A DNA stretch of 64,000 nucleotides from CAWGHZ01 sp963775315 (GCA_963775315.1 CAVZIN010000007.1:1-64000); one strand, 5' to 3'. Counted from the first letter of the stretch, positions 1 through 8,889 are shown. The notes: a model not told the origin generated them from the sequence alone. Numbers and translations are program-made.

Positions 1-2
1 AG

Positions 3-1328
3 CGGCCTTGCGACGTCGACGAATGGCACGTCACCCGGTTCGCTCATTACCTCGAGCATGAGGCGGTGCTGACAAATGCGGTACAGGTGGATCGTGCAAC
101 TCGCATCGCTTGGAACCGCGCATCGGACACGGTGCCCGGTTGGCCCAAGTCGGATGTTGCACCTCCGCCCCGCCGTAGACGGTCGTACTGGCGCCGAATT
201 GCCGACATGCCGCCGTCGCTACAGGCCGAGATTCGTAACTACCTCGACCAGCGGGCAAACCCCGACCCGTTTCTCGGACCTTCAGGAAAGGCTTCCGCTG
301 TCGCGACGTTGCAGCAGTACAAGTGGTTTTTCGTCCAGATCTACTCGGCTCTTCTGGAGACGGGCGTCGGCGATTCCGAAATTGTCACGATTAGGGATCT
401 TATCGTTCCGCAGAGCCTGAGGCGGGCACTGAAATTTTTCTTCACGCGCGCGGGTGATCGGGTGACGCCGCAGATACAGGGTCTCGCCCTTCGAGCCAGC
501 CTCGTCGCCAAGTCGGTGCCGGGCATCAGTGCGGACGAACGTGACGCGATTTAGGACATCTATCGGCGCGTGAGAGGGGAGGCGCAAAATCGTCGCACGC
601 TGACAGCAAAGAACCGTTCGCTGATCGAGCGGGCTGAAGAGCCGGCCTTCCTGGATCGCCTGATCACCCTGCCTCAGCACATCAAGAGAATGGCGGACGC
701 TGCCGCGAATCCCCGGCACGGCGCGGCGTGTGCGCGGGATGCCGTAGCGATCGAGCTGCTCCTGACTTGCGGAATGAGGCTCGGCAACCTGTCGACGCTG
801 CGCCTTGGGGAGACGATATCGAAGGTCGGTGCCGAGGGGCAGTGGGTCATCGACATTCCGGGCGTGCAGGTCAAGAACGGTCAGCCGCTCAGGTTCCGTC
901 TCCTGCCCGAATCGGTCGAGCTCCTCGAATGGTACCTGTTGAAATGGCACGGGCAGTGCGCGGGCCCGTCGTGCCCCTGGCTCTTCCCCCGCAGCAATGG
1001 AGCGCACGTCAACGGCGCCCACCTCTCCAACATGATAGCAGTCAGGACCCGCAAACAGCTCGGGGTCCGCATCACATGCCACCAGTTCCGCCATCTGACG
1101 GCGGAGCTGTACCTGCAGCACGACCCGAACGGGCTGGGGATTGTCAGCCAGCATCTGGGCCACCGCGATTTCAGCACGACACGGCAATATTACGCGCGCG
1201 AGCAGACCCGTCTCGCCACGCCCCTCTACCAGGAGGTCATCAGGGCAAAGCGGGCGGCGGTCGGACCACGTCAGAAGCTACGAATTCGTAGGGCGGCCTC
1301 GCGGCGCGACGAAAAGGGCGGCCTATGA
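3..1328 (+). pseudogene. Tyrosine recombinase, 5' end outside window, interrupted by an in-frame amber codon
   Basis: The reading frame is already open at the window edge and continues past the first internal GTG at 66, so the true start lies upstream. A TAG at 552-554 interrupts it, and the same frame resumes and runs to 1328, so the cause is a nonsense mutation and not a frameshift. The part after the stop carries the catalytic fold of phage-type integrases: an Arg box (LLTCGMRLGNLS), an HxxR box (CHQFRHLTAELY), LGHRD, and the nucleophile Tyr in TTRQYYAR. The stop codon overlaps the start of the next recombinase (ATGA at 1325). Two coupled tyrosine recombinases suggest a multi-recombinase mobile unit such as a RIT element, but a third member would have to lie outside the window. 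Confidence 0.8.
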
Positions 1329-2422
1329 TCCAGAGGTCCAACCTGCCGCTCAGCCTACCCGTCGACATGTGGCCTGCCAAGGACCGGCAGGCTTGGCTGT
1401 TGGCCCAGAGGCCGGCCGGCTTTCTGGAGGCGGACAGACCTGCGTGCAAATGGAGTGCCGGCCGAAAGCGTATTGCAGAACAGGCATACGGGCAGTGGCT
1501 CAGCTTTCTCGCTCGTGAGGGCTGTCTCGAACCCCAGATGTGCCCCGCCCAGCGCTGTTCCGACTTGCGGATCCGGCACTTCCTGGCGGAACTGCTGAAG
1601 CGCGTCGCCCCGGTCAGCGCTGCAATGATGGCGGGCGCCCTGCTGCGGATGATGTGCGTGCTGGCGCCGGAGTGTGATTGGGCGCTGTTGGCACAGGCCT
1701 GCCGGAACCTCAAGCGGAACGCCAAGCCATCCCGCAACAAGGCGGAGCGGGTCGTCCCGGCCCGGGATATATATGGCCTCGGACTCGATCTGATGTTCAC
1801 TGCGGCCGATGCCCATACGCATCCCCGCTTTCGCGCGACCCAGTATCGCGACGGTCTCATGATCGCGATGCTGATCTGCTGCCCTGTCCGCCTGAAGAAC
1901 TTTACGGGGATCAAGGTTGGACATCATCTTCAGGCACGCGAAAATGGGTACTGGCTTCAGCTGACCCCCGCGGAGACCAAGTCGGGGCGGCCCTACGCGG
2001 CCCCGTATCCCCGCGAGCTGATCCCTCGTATCGACTGCTATCTCGAAGTCCACCGTTGCCAATTGCAGCAAGTTGCACGTGAGTGGTCAGAAGTGTCCAC
2101 CAGTGGTCAATTGTGGTTGGACCGATGGGGCCGCCCAATGAGCAGCAAGGCGATCCGGGCGCAAATCAAATGCCGCACCCGTGTTGCCTTTGGCCGACCG
2201 CTTTGGCCGCACCTGTTTCGCGACTGCGCCGTCACTGAGCTGGTCGACAACGCCCCAGATCAGATCGGCATCGCATCCGACATCCTCGGCCACTCGAGCT
2301 TGCAGACCACGCAGAAGCACTACATCCAGGCCTGCGGAATGGTGGCGCACCAACGCCTGCAGGATGTTCTCGCCGCCCGTCGCCGCGCCGCAAAGGCGCA
2401 GGCTAATACCAACACGCATTGA
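1325..2422 (+). CDS. Tyrosine-type site-specific recombinase, 3' end supplied by IS630
   Basis: This 365-residue protein has the catalytic set of tyrosine recombinases: Arg189 (CCPVRLKNFTG), His296 and Arg299 (WPHLFRDCAV), His323 (LGHSSLQTTQ) and Tyr333 (KHYIQ). Its ATG overlaps the stop of the preceding recombinase by four bases, so the two are probably translationally coupled and may work together. The last residues and the TGA stop lie inside the left inverted repeat of the IS630 element that begins at about 2409. Joining the sequence on either side of the IS with a single TA keeps the frame open to about 3673, so the original protein was some tens of residues longer. The catalytic core is untouched, so it may still be active. 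Confidence 0.8.
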   Translation: MIQRSNLPLSLPVDMWPAKDRQAWLLAQRPAGFLEADRPACKWSAGRKRIAEQAYGQWLSFLAREGCLEPQMCPAQRCSDLRIRHFLAELLKRVAPVSAAMMAGALLRMMCVLAPECDWALLAQACRNLKRNAKPSRNKAERVVPARDIYGLGLDLMFTAADAHTHPRFRATQYRDGLMIAMLICCPVRLKNFTGIKVGHHLQARENGYWLQLTPAETKSGRPYAAPYPRELIPRIDCYLEVHRCQLQQVAREWSEVSTSGQLWLDRWGRPMSSKAIRAQIKCRTRVAFGRPLWPHLFRDCAVTELVDNAPDQIGIASDILGHSSLQTTQKHYIQACGMVAHQRLQDVLAARRRAAKAQANTNTH

Positions 2423-3569
2423 ATGAGACTCACGAAGGGGATTCCTGAATCGGGGTTTTTGTGATTCAGCATGGCAAACGGAAGGAGATTTGCCATGGCT
2501 GCGCCGATCCCGCTTCGAGATGACTATGACGGCGATACGCTGCGCCGGCTTGCCAAGGCGTCCGATGATGCGGACCAGACCCGCCGGTTGCTGGCGTTGG
2601 CGGCGATCTACGACGGCGGCCAGCGTGGCGAGGCGGCCGCGCTCGTCGGGGTCGGGCTTCAGGTGATCCGTGACTGGGTGCTGCGTTTCAACGTCGATGG
2701 CCCTTCGGGGCTGATCGACGGCAAGGCACCGGGGCAGATACCGAAGCTGGACGAGGCGCAGCGCCGGGCGCTGGCCCGGATCGTGGAGGACGGTCCGATC
2801 CCCGCCGTCCATGGCGTCGTGCGCTGGCGGCTGGTCGATCTGGTGCAATGGGTGTGGGGGGAGTTCCGGATCACGGTCTCGGAGACGACCTTGGGCCGCG
2901 TCTTGCGCAAGATGGGCTATCGCAAGCTCTCGGCCCGGCCCCGCCATCATGCGCAGGACCCCGAGGCGGCGGCCGTTTTTAAAAAGCGTTCCCCGCCCGC
3001 CTGGCGGAGATCGCCGCCGGCAAGGCGGCGGGCAAGCGCATAGAGATCTGGTTCTGCGACGAGGCCAGGGTCGGCCAGAAGAACAAGATCACCCGGCGTT
3101 GGGCTCGCCGCGGCACACGACCGTCGGCGCCGCACGACCAGCGCACGCAATCAACCTACATCTTCGGCGCGATCTGCCCCGCCGAAGGCAAGGCCGCGGG
3201 GCTCGTCCTGCCCTTCTGCAACACCGCGGCGATGAACCTGCATCTCGCGGAGATATCCCAGGCCGTCGCCGCCGATGCCCATGCCGTCCTGTTGATGGAT
3301 CAGGCGGGCTGGCACACCTCGGACACGCTCGATCTTCCCACCAATATCTCCATCGTGCTGCTGCCGCCGAAATCGCCCGAGCTGAACCCGACCGAGAACG
3401 TCTGGCAGTTCATGCGCGACAACTGGCTCTCGAACCGCGTCTTCGCGTCCTACGCCGACATCCTCGACCATTGCTGCGATGCCTGGAACAACCTCCTCGC
3501 CCAGCCCTGGCGAATTATGTCCATCGGCCTGCGCGACTGGGCCCACGGGTTCTGATCAATGACAGTTGG
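2409..3569. mobile_element. IS630-family insertion sequence
   Basis: The terminal inverted repeats are CCAACACGCATTGA at 2409-2422 and its partner TCAATGACAGTTGG at 3556-3569 (11 of 14 positions match). They are flanked by TA at 2407-2408 and 3570-3571, the TA target duplication expected for IS630/Tc1-mariner elements. One transposase gene with a frameshift occupies the interior. A 7-bp inverted repeat (CTGAATC/GATTCAG) lies between the left end and the gene. The element sits in the 3' end of the upstream recombinase gene. The boundaries come from repeat matching by eye. Confidence 0.75.
2495..3555 (+). CDS. IS630-family transposase (needs a -1 frameshift)
   Basis: Translation from ATG 2495 follows a good ribosome site (gaaggag at 2481-2487); an ATG at 2471 is a weaker alternative. 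The first frame (to 3043) encodes the helix-turn-helix N-terminus seen in IS630 transposases (TRRLLALAAIYDGG, VGLQVIRDWVLRF). The second frame, entered by a -1 shift, encodes the DDE nuclease: EIWFCDEARVG, LLMDQAGWH and ELNPTENVWQ carry the three acidic residues. The shift falls at TTTTTAAAAAG (2976-2986). IS630 genes are often annotated with programmed frameshifting at such runs, so the element may be functional. A plain indel is the alternative. Confidence 0.8.
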
Positions 3570-3646
3570 TATAAGTGGGGACGGCGCTGTGGTTGTGATG
3601 GCGCAGGTGCCACCGCCAGAAGCTCCCGCCAGTCAAGTAACGATCG

Positions 3647-4024
3647 ATGACCGCTTGGCCCATCACACTTGCTGAGGCATGCCTGCGGCTGCACTGCAAG
3701 GAGCGGTGGCTGCGTGAACACGTGCGCCGTCACAGCTGCGGGCGCCGGGCTGGCCGGGCGATCATCTTCACTGAATCCGATTTCGAGCTACTGTTGGAGT
3801 CGCTTCCATGTCCCTCAAACTCTACAAGCGCAAAACCCGGGAGGGTTACGTCTGGTGGGTCCGCGGCACGATCAGCGGAGCGCGATATCATGAAAGTACG
3901 GGAACTGACCGAGAGGACCTCGCCAAGGAATTCCGTGCCAAGAGGGAAGCGGAGATCTATCGAGCGGCGATCTACGGGACCCGGCACTCGGTGCCCTTCG
4001 CAACCGCAGCGCGGGAGTACCTAG
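3647..4024 (+). CDS. Small helix-turn-helix, excisionase-like protein overlapping the integrase
   Basis: This 125-residue frame opens with a short DNA-binding-like region (LAEACLRLHCKERWLREHV, then RAIIFTESDFELLLESL) resembling the HTH_17/MerR-like proteins that often sit just before phage-type integrases and act as excisionases or regulators. The C-terminal half is low-complexity Ser/Arg-rich and overlaps the integrase gene out of frame from 3808 to 4024. Similar layouts are common in alphaproteobacterial islands, so the overlap does not count against it. The exact C-terminus and the function are uncertain. Before IS630 inserted, the upstream recombinase frame would have run slightly into this gene. 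Confidence 0.5.
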   Translation: MTAWPITLAEACLRLHCKERWLREHVRRHSCGRRAGRAIIFTESDFELLLESLPCPSNSTSAKPGRVTSGGSAARSAERDIMKVRELTERTSPRNSVPRGKRRSIERRSTGPGTRCPSQPQRGST

Positions 4025-4953
4025 AATTCGAGGAGCGCGGCCATCATCAGAAGGCGTACGTCAGGCGACTTACCGACTATTTCGGAGCCCGCATGGTCGA
4101 AAGCATCGATCAGGCAGCGGTTGATCGCGCCGTAGCGGATATCCTGCCGCCAGGGTCCAAACCTTCCACGCGCCGGCGAAACCTCATCGGCCCACTCACC
4201 GCCATCCTCAACCACGCTCACAGGAGAGGCTATTGTGATAGGCCGGAGTTCCACCTCCCCAAGGTCCCGAAACCCAAGACAGCTTTTCTAGCACCAGAGC
4301 AGGTCGAAGCACTGATCGCTGGTGCCGCTCCACATCTCCGGCCGTTGCTGACCTTCCTCGTCTGTACAGGGGCGCGCGTGTCGGAAGCGCTCGATCTGGA
4401 CTGGTCCGACGTCCGTCTCGACGAGAGGACCGTTGTGCTTCGGGACACCAAGAACGGCGATGACCGCATCGCGGCATTGCCGCCGGCCGCCGTGGCCGCG
4501 CTAGCCACACTGGAGCTCCGGAAGGGCAGGGTGTTTCGGCGCGATGACGGAGAGCCCTACACCGATCGAGAACGTGCGGAGGGCGGGCAGATCAAGACTG
4601 CCTGGCGGACGGCATGCCGCAACGCTGGACTCGTGCAATGGAAGCCGGGAGGCACCACGCGGGGCAAGCCAAAGGACATCGTGGGACCGTTCACCCCCGT
4701 CCGTGCCGAACCGCCGTATGGCCCGCACAGCCTCAGGCACACCTGGGCGACTTGGTTCGCCGCCGTCTCGAACGGCAACCTGCTCTTGCTGCAGCACGAA
4801 GGCGGATGGAAGTCGATCCAGATGGTCACCCGCTACGCCCACCTCATGCCCCTCGCGTTCGCTCCGAAGGTGGCAGAGGTTTGGGGCGGAGAGCATCCGC
4901 GGCTCTCTGGAAGGCAGCCCGCGCAAAGGAAAACGTGGAGCAGCGTGACGTGA
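3808..4953 (+). CDS. Phage-type tyrosine integrase
   Basis: This intact 381-residue integrase would catalyse site-specific integration and excision of the surrounding island. It has an N-terminal arm-binding region (about 1-60), a core-binding SAM-like domain (about 60-150) and a catalytic domain with Arg190 (CTGARVSEAL), His307 and Arg310 (PHSLRHTWATWF), Trp334 in place of the second His (HEGGWKS), and the nucleophile Tyr343 (VTRYAHLMP). It follows the HTH gene and starts inside it. A decayed copy of the same C-terminus lies at 15556-15830 beside the tRNA-Thr fragment. Its own target site is not visible next to it. Confidence 0.9.
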   Translation: MSLKLYKRKTREGYVWWVRGTISGARYHESTGTDREDLAKEFRAKREAEIYRAAIYGTRHSVPFATAAREYLEFEERGHHQKAYVRRLTDYFGARMVESIDQAAVDRAVADILPPGSKPSTRRRNLIGPLTAILNHAHRRGYCDRPEFHLPKVPKPKTAFLAPEQVEALIAGAAPHLRPLLTFLVCTGARVSEALDLDWSDVRLDERTVVLRDTKNGDDRIAALPPAAVAALATLELRKGRVFRRDDGEPYTDRERAEGGQIKTAWRTACRNAGLVQWKPGGTTRGKPKDIVGPFTPVRAEPPYGPHSLRHTWATWFAAVSNGNLLLLQHEGGWKSIQMVTRYAHLMPLAFAPKVAEVWGGEHPRLSGRQPAQRKTWSSVT

Positions 4954-5048
4954 CGGAAGTTCGCCGCGACACAAGCCCAGCGCATCCGGCGCGACATCTT
5001 ATGGATAATTCCGATCGAGTTTGCACACCTCTATAGAATATATCGCGC

Positions 5049-5138
5049 CGCGTCGTGGCGAAGGTCAAGCTGCACTCGGGAGAACTTTATCCGCGCTTCG
5101 GGTTCATCGTCGTCAACCTGTTGCGCGGCGCCGAGCGG
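5049..5138 (+). pseudogene. Remnant of an IS1380-family transposase
   Basis: A 30-codon stretch reads RVVAKVKLHSGELYPRFGF followed by IVVNL, closely resembling the conserved 'RVVAKVEWHPGELYPRVGFIVTNL' segment of IS1380 transposases as I recall it. Similarity stops at about 5138, and no start, flanking coding sequence or inverted repeats remain, so this is a scar. The rest of the gap between the integrase (4953) and the OmpA gene (5472) holds no other gene that I can see, only the promoter described next. Confidence 0.55.
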
Positions 5139-5252
5139 GGACAGGCTACGCGGGAAAGAGTTCGAGCGATACGCCATGGATTGGTTGGATGTGACTAGGC
5201 GAAACAGTTCTGGGGCGTCGAGATGTGGCTAAGAACGTTCGTCCGAACGATC

Positions 5253-5293
5253 TTGACTTAAATCAATTCTCCGGTGCCGCCGGCATTTATACT
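5253..5293 (+). promoter_or_regulatory. FNR/FixK-type box with -10 element (class II promoter)
   Basis: TTGACTTAAATCAA at 5253-5266 matches the FNR/ANR/FixK consensus TTGAT-N4-ATCAA at 9 of 10 defined positions. A TATACT -10 hexamer lies at 5288-5293. With transcription starting near 5301, the box is centred at about -41.5, the standard position for class II activation by CRP/FNR-family proteins. The 5' leader would be about 170 nt. It most likely drives the OmpA-like lipoprotein gene and aqpZ under low oxygen. Which regulator binds cannot be told from sequence. Confidence 0.6.
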
Positions 5294-5471
5294 TTGGGCG
5301 TGTAAAGGGTGCAGAGCGCGGCGTTCCTTGCGCTGTGGTGAGGCCGAAACCAATCAAAAATCGCCGAGATTTCGACGATCGCAGGTCGCGAGGTTTCGGT
5401 CGGAGTGAGTCCAGGCCGGCGAATGCCGGAACAAACTTTTCAACGCAACCGAGGTCAAAAGGAACACGACA

Positions 5472-6353
5472 ATGAAATTGTCTACATTAAGCGCCGCCAT
5501 GGCGGCGACCTTGGCTCTAACGGCATGCAGCGGCATGGAGCTTGAACGAACAAGTGGCATGACACCGACCGGTTCGGCGTTCGACAAGGCGTTGTTCTCC
5601 GACTACATGACCCTGTCACACCAGGAGTACAACGAGGGCGACTATCGAAATTCCGATGTCTTTGCTGTGCGGGCTCGTTCCGCTGGCGAAGGAACGATGG
5701 TCGAGCCGGAAGAACTTTCCGCGCGCACGATCCCGGCGGCCGAGACCCGGGAGCTTTCTTCCGCTCGCGACCGCCTGGTGGCGGCCCTGAATGGCGGAGG
5801 GCGGGATAGAAATCCGCGCGAAGCTGCGTCCGCTCAGGCAAACTTCGAATGCTGGATGGAGGAGGCTGAGGAAGGCAATCAGCCCCAGCACCTCGCGGAA
5901 TGCCGATCCCGCTTCTTCGACGGGCTCGCCCAGATCGAGGCCAAACCCGCGGTTGCTGCGGCGCCGGTTCTTCAGCCCGAAGACATCACGATCTATTTCG
6001 ACCTGAACAAGGCCACTCTCAACTCCGAGGCTCAGCGAGAGGTCGAGCACGCAGTGGCTCGGATTCATGGGTTGCGTGCGAAGGAGGTCGTCCTTGTTGG
6101 CCATGCGGATCGATCCGGCTCCGCCCGCTACAACATGAAGCTGAGCGAAAGCCGTGTTGCCGCCGTTCGCGATGCCCTCAAGAAGGCCGGCGTGGACGTA
6201 CCGTTCAGCGAGAGCGCCGTCGGCGAGAGCCGGCCGGCCGTGCCAACGGCCGACAATGTGCGCGAACGTCGGAACCGCGAAGTGGTGATCCATATCGTGC
6301 CGGGGGAGACTCCGATGCCCGAGACGCATCCGATGACTGGGCACGGCTCATAA
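5472..6353 (+). CDS. OmpA-family outer membrane lipoprotein
   Basis: The 293-residue product begins with a signal peptide ending in a lipobox (LTAC, Cys19), so it should be lipidated and sent to the outer membrane. Residues about 170-275 form an OmpA C-terminal peptidoglycan-binding domain (ITIYFDLNKATL, VVLVGHADRSGSARYN, LSESRVAAVRDAL, RERRNREVVI). The middle region is unassigned. ATG 5472 follows an aagga ribosome site. It stands behind an FNR-like promoter and upstream of aqpZ in the same direction, with 140 bp between. The likely role is anchoring the envelope to peptidoglycan. The gene sits inside the island, so it is probably cargo. Confidence 0.85.
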   Translation: MKLSTLSAAMAATLALTACSGMELERTSGMTPTGSAFDKALFSDYMTLSHQEYNEGDYRNSDVFAVRARSAGEGTMVEPEELSARTIPAAETRELSSARDRLVAALNGGGRDRNPREAASAQANFECWMEEAEEGNQPQHLAECRSRFFDGLAQIEAKPAVAAAPVLQPEDITIYFDLNKATLNSEAQREVEHAVARIHGLRAKEVVLVGHADRSGSARYNMKLSESRVAAVRDALKKAGVDVPFSESAVGESRPAVPTADNVRERRNREVVIHIVPGETPMPETHPMTGHGS

Positions 6354-6368
6354 ACCCATGCTCGGGCA

Positions 6369-6419
6369 CGCCGCATGGACGATCGGAACCCGGTTCCGGT
6401 GTCCCCTCGCCATGCGGCG
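6369..6419. repeat. Stem-loop between the OmpA gene and aqpZ
   Basis: A perfect 10-bp inverted repeat (CGCCGCATGG at 6369-6378, CCATGCGGCG at 6410-6419) encloses a smaller hairpin (GGAAC-CCG-GTTCC). It is not followed by a T run, so it is a poor intrinsic terminator. It could be an mRNA processing or stabilising structure, or a REP-like repeat. Confidence 0.4.
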
Positions 6420-6493
6420 GTACCATTGCGATGCGGTACGTTTTTCGTGCCGTGCTCGGCCACGCCAGCCGGCACCATCAGAGGGACGCGACG

Positions 6494-7198
6494 ATGAAGA
6501 AGCCGATAGCCGAGTTCATTGGTACGTTCGCGCTGGTTTTTTTTGGGTGCGGTGCAGCTGTCATCGGTGGCATGGCAACGGGCCCGACCGCGATCAACGT
6601 TCTCGGGATCGCATTTGCTTTCGGCCTCGCCATCGTGGCGATGGCATACGGCATTGGGCCCGTTTCGGGCTGCCATGTGAACCCGGCCGTAAGCTTCGGC
6701 GTTCTCGTAGCTGGTCGGATGTCTGGCGCCGATTTCGTAGCTTATGTGATCGCCCAGGTATTCGGCGCCCTTGCGGGGGCGGCGGTCCTCTATCTTATTC
6801 TTTCGGGCAAGGCAGCGGGGTGGAGCGGCAGTCTCGGCCAGAACGGTTGGGGCGCCGGGTACCTTGGTCAGTACAACATGACTTCCGCACTGGTGTTCGA
6901 GGCGGTTGCGACGTTCCTCTTCCTCGTGTGCATCCTTGGCGTAACCCAGAAGGGCGCGCCGGCGCATCTTGCCGGCATCGCGATCGGTCTCACCTTGACG
7001 GTCATCCACATCGTCGGCATCAACGTCACCGGGGTGTCGGTGAACCCGGCCCGCTCATTGGGCCCTGCTATTGTCGGCTCTGGAGCGAACCCACACGCGC
7101 TGGCCCAGGTTTGGTTGTTCATCGTCGCGCCGCTGATCGGCGCCGGCATCGCCGGGTTGCTTTTCAGGTCCCGCACGCTCGCAGCCGAAGAGTTCTGA
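6494..7198 (+). CDS. aqpZ: Aquaporin Z
   Basis: This 234-residue protein is a six-helix MIP-family water channel of the inner membrane. Both NPA boxes are present (HVNPAVSF, residues 63-65; SVNPARSLGPA, residues 184-186). The selectivity-filter residues typical of AqpZ can be placed at about Phe43, His172 and Arg187, which favours water over glycerol. ATG 6494 (MKKPIAEF) follows an agaggga ribosome site; the frame is open further upstream but that part does not resemble the family. It follows the OmpA-like gene and is probably co-transcribed from the FNR-type promoter. Length is normal for AqpZ. Confidence 0.93.
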   Translation: MKKPIAEFIGTFALVFFGCGAAVIGGMATGPTAINVLGIAFAFGLAIVAMAYGIGPVSGCHVNPAVSFGVLVAGRMSGADFVAYVIAQVFGALAGAAVLYLILSGKAAGWSGSLGQNGWGAGYLGQYNMTSALVFEAVATFLFLVCILGVTQKGAPAHLAGIAIGLTLTVIHIVGINVTGVSVNPARSLGPAIVGSGANPHALAQVWLFIVAPLIGAGIAGLLFRSRTLAAEEF

Positions 7199-7281
7199 GG
7201 TCCTGGCCCCGTGCCATTATGTCGGAGCGGGCAGTACCGGCGGCAACCGCCAGATCAGGTTTGGCAGAACCTTTCCGGCGC

Positions 7282-7716
7282 CTACTCTTCCCTTGTTTTG
7301 CGCCTCATCGGGTTGGACCGAAACGAGAAATAGTCCATGGGGGCCGATGCACCTAACTGGGGCGCCTCTCGCGGGTCTCCGACCAGGCAGCCCTCCTTTG
7401 CGGCCCACGCCTCGGCACGACGGAGGGCATCGACGGCCGTGGGATCAGCAAACTGCGCCCGACCGATATATGCCCCCGTATCCAGCCGGCGAACCTCGAA
7501 CGAGAACAAAAACAAGGGTCGCCCCCCTCGATTTTCATATCCCGGGGTGCTGCCAGACCCTCCGCGGGATGAACTGGACGGCTTAGATGCCAGCGCTGCG
7601 ACTTCATCGGAAGTTGGGACAGTCGGCATTTCAAAAAGAGGCGGATTCGCTGCAGGTGAGTTTCCCATTTTACAACTGCGAATGCTAATAAGATGTTGAA
7701 GTTCTTCTTCTGCCAA
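7282..7716 (-). CDS. Possible hypothetical protein in the aqpZ-XRE gap
   Basis: The 585-bp gap between aqpZ and the XRE gene has no recognisable gene. The most protein-like frame is this 144-residue one, whose second half (LFLFSFEVRRLDTGAYIGRA, then DALRRAEAWAAKEG) looks structured, while the first half is Ser/Gly/Pro-rich. Two other frames of similar length overlap it and look random. I recognise no domain, and the base composition by codon position does not clearly favour it. It may be a decayed island gene or no gene at all. Confidence 0.25.
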   Translation of the reverse strand: MAEEELQHLISIRSCKMGNSPAANPPLFEMPTVPTSDEVAALASKPSSSSRGGSGSTPGYENRGGRPLFLFSFEVRRLDTGAYIGRAQFADPTAVDALRRAEAWAAKEGCLVGDPREAPQLGASAPMDYFSFRSNPMRRKTREE

Positions 7717-7783
7717 GACGAGTTATGGAGAATCATGAAAAGATTATGACTTCCTTCGGGGTGGATGGATCAGGAGGAGCCGG

Positions 7784-8215
7784 ATGGCCGACGTGAAGGG
7801 GCTTCCGGTCGTCGCTAGGCAGAGAGGCCGACCGACAACGACCGCCATCGACGAATTGGTCGGTCGGCGCGTGCGGGGCAGGCGAGTGGAGATGGGAATG
7901 AGCCAGTCTGCGCTGGCGGCGGCGCTCGAAATCACGTTTCAGCAAATTCACAAGTACGAGTGCGGCGTCAATCGAGTCGGCGCGGGGCGCCTGTACAGGA
8001 TTGCAGAAGTACTCAAGGTACCGGTTGGATATTTCTTTAGCGAGGGAGACGAAACAGACGCGCCCAAACTCAACGTCTCGGTTGCCGACTACGACCTTCT
8101 TGCTCGGCGCGAAACCCTGGAGCTGGTGCGGGCGTATAGCCGGATCGGCGATGAGAAGGTCCGCAAACAGGTGCGGCACCTTATTGCGTCCCTTGCCCGG
8201 GCGAGCGCCAGCTGA
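7784..8215 (+). CDS. XRE-family transcriptional regulator
   Basis: The 143-residue product has a Cro/cI-type helix-turn-helix at about residues 25-85 (VGRRVRGRRVEMGMSQSALA, then TFQQIHKYECGVNRVGAGRL, then PVGYFFSEG), similar to small regulators common in alphaproteobacteria such as the PraR/PhrR group. The C-terminal 50 residues (RRETLELVRAYSRI, KVRKQVRHLIASLA) are helical and may mediate dimerisation. A strong ribosome site (aggaggag at 7772-7779) supports ATG 7784. An IS3 remnant begins immediately after the stop. Targets are unknown; the DSF genes downstream are one possibility. Confidence 0.85.
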   Translation: MADVKGLPVVARQRGRPTTTAIDELVGRRVRGRRVEMGMSQSALAAALEITFQQIHKYECGVNRVGAGRLYRIAEVLKVPVGYFFSEGDETDAPKLNVSVADYDLLARRETLELVRAYSRIGDEKVRKQVRHLIASLARASAS

Positions 8216-8241
8216 CGCTTTCGGCCGCCCGTGATGTTGCC

Positions 8242-8889
8242 CGCGAGGGTTGGGCCATTGGGCGCAACCTCGTTTACCGGCTTTACCGGGAAGAGGGCCT
8301 GGCGCTGCGTACGAAGCGGCCGCGCCGGCGCAAGATGGTGGTGCATCGGGAGGCGCGCTGCCGGCCGGCACGAGCCAACGAGGCATGGACGCTGGACTTC
8401 GTCCACGATCAGCTGAGCGACGGCCAGAAGTTCAGGGCGCTGACGATCGTCGATGTGTTCACCCGCGAGGCGCTCGCCATCGAGGTCGGGCCGCGGCTTC
8501 GTGGCGAGCACGTCGTCGAGGTGCTCGATCGTATCGTGCGGCGCCGCGGGACGCCGAAGCATCTGTTCGCCGACAACGGCAGCGAATTTACCGGCCACCT
8601 TGTCGATCTCTGGGCCTATCATCATGGCGTGCGGATCGACTTCAGCCGGCCCGGCAAGCCCACCGACAACGCCTTCATCGAGACGTTCAATGGATCCTTC
8701 CGAGACGAATGCCTTAACGTACATTGGTTCGATACGATCGCGCAGGCGCGGCGAGAGATCGAAGCCTGGAGAAACGAGTACAACGAGAGCCGCCCTCACG
8801 CGGCCCTCGGCTATCTAACCCCGTCGGAATACGCCGCCGGGGCAACAGCTTCGATGTCCCCGATTAGGGCCCTTGCCGTCGGAGACTAA
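8242..8889 (+). pseudogene. 5'-truncated IS3-family transposase (OrfB)
   Basis: The frame encodes the last about 215 residues of an IS3 OrfB integrase domain with the DDE triad (WTLDFVHDQL, LFADNGSEFTG, ETFNGSFRDECLNV) and the usual end (YNESRPHAALGYLTPSEYA). Homology begins abruptly near 8242, just past the XRE gene. OrfA, the OrfB N-terminus and the left inverted repeat are all missing, so it cannot transpose by itself. Its stop lies within the first copy of the 51-bp tandem repeat described next. Confidence 0.8.

Noticed and set aside
3..2422. Firm assignment as a RIT (recombinase-in-trio) element
   Set aside because: Only two overlapping recombinases are visible; the third would be outside the window.
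7337..7699. 120-codon plus-strand frame after aqpZ
   Set aside because: Ser/Arg/Pro-rich random-like sequence without a ribosome site; the opposite frame is slightly more protein-like but also weak.
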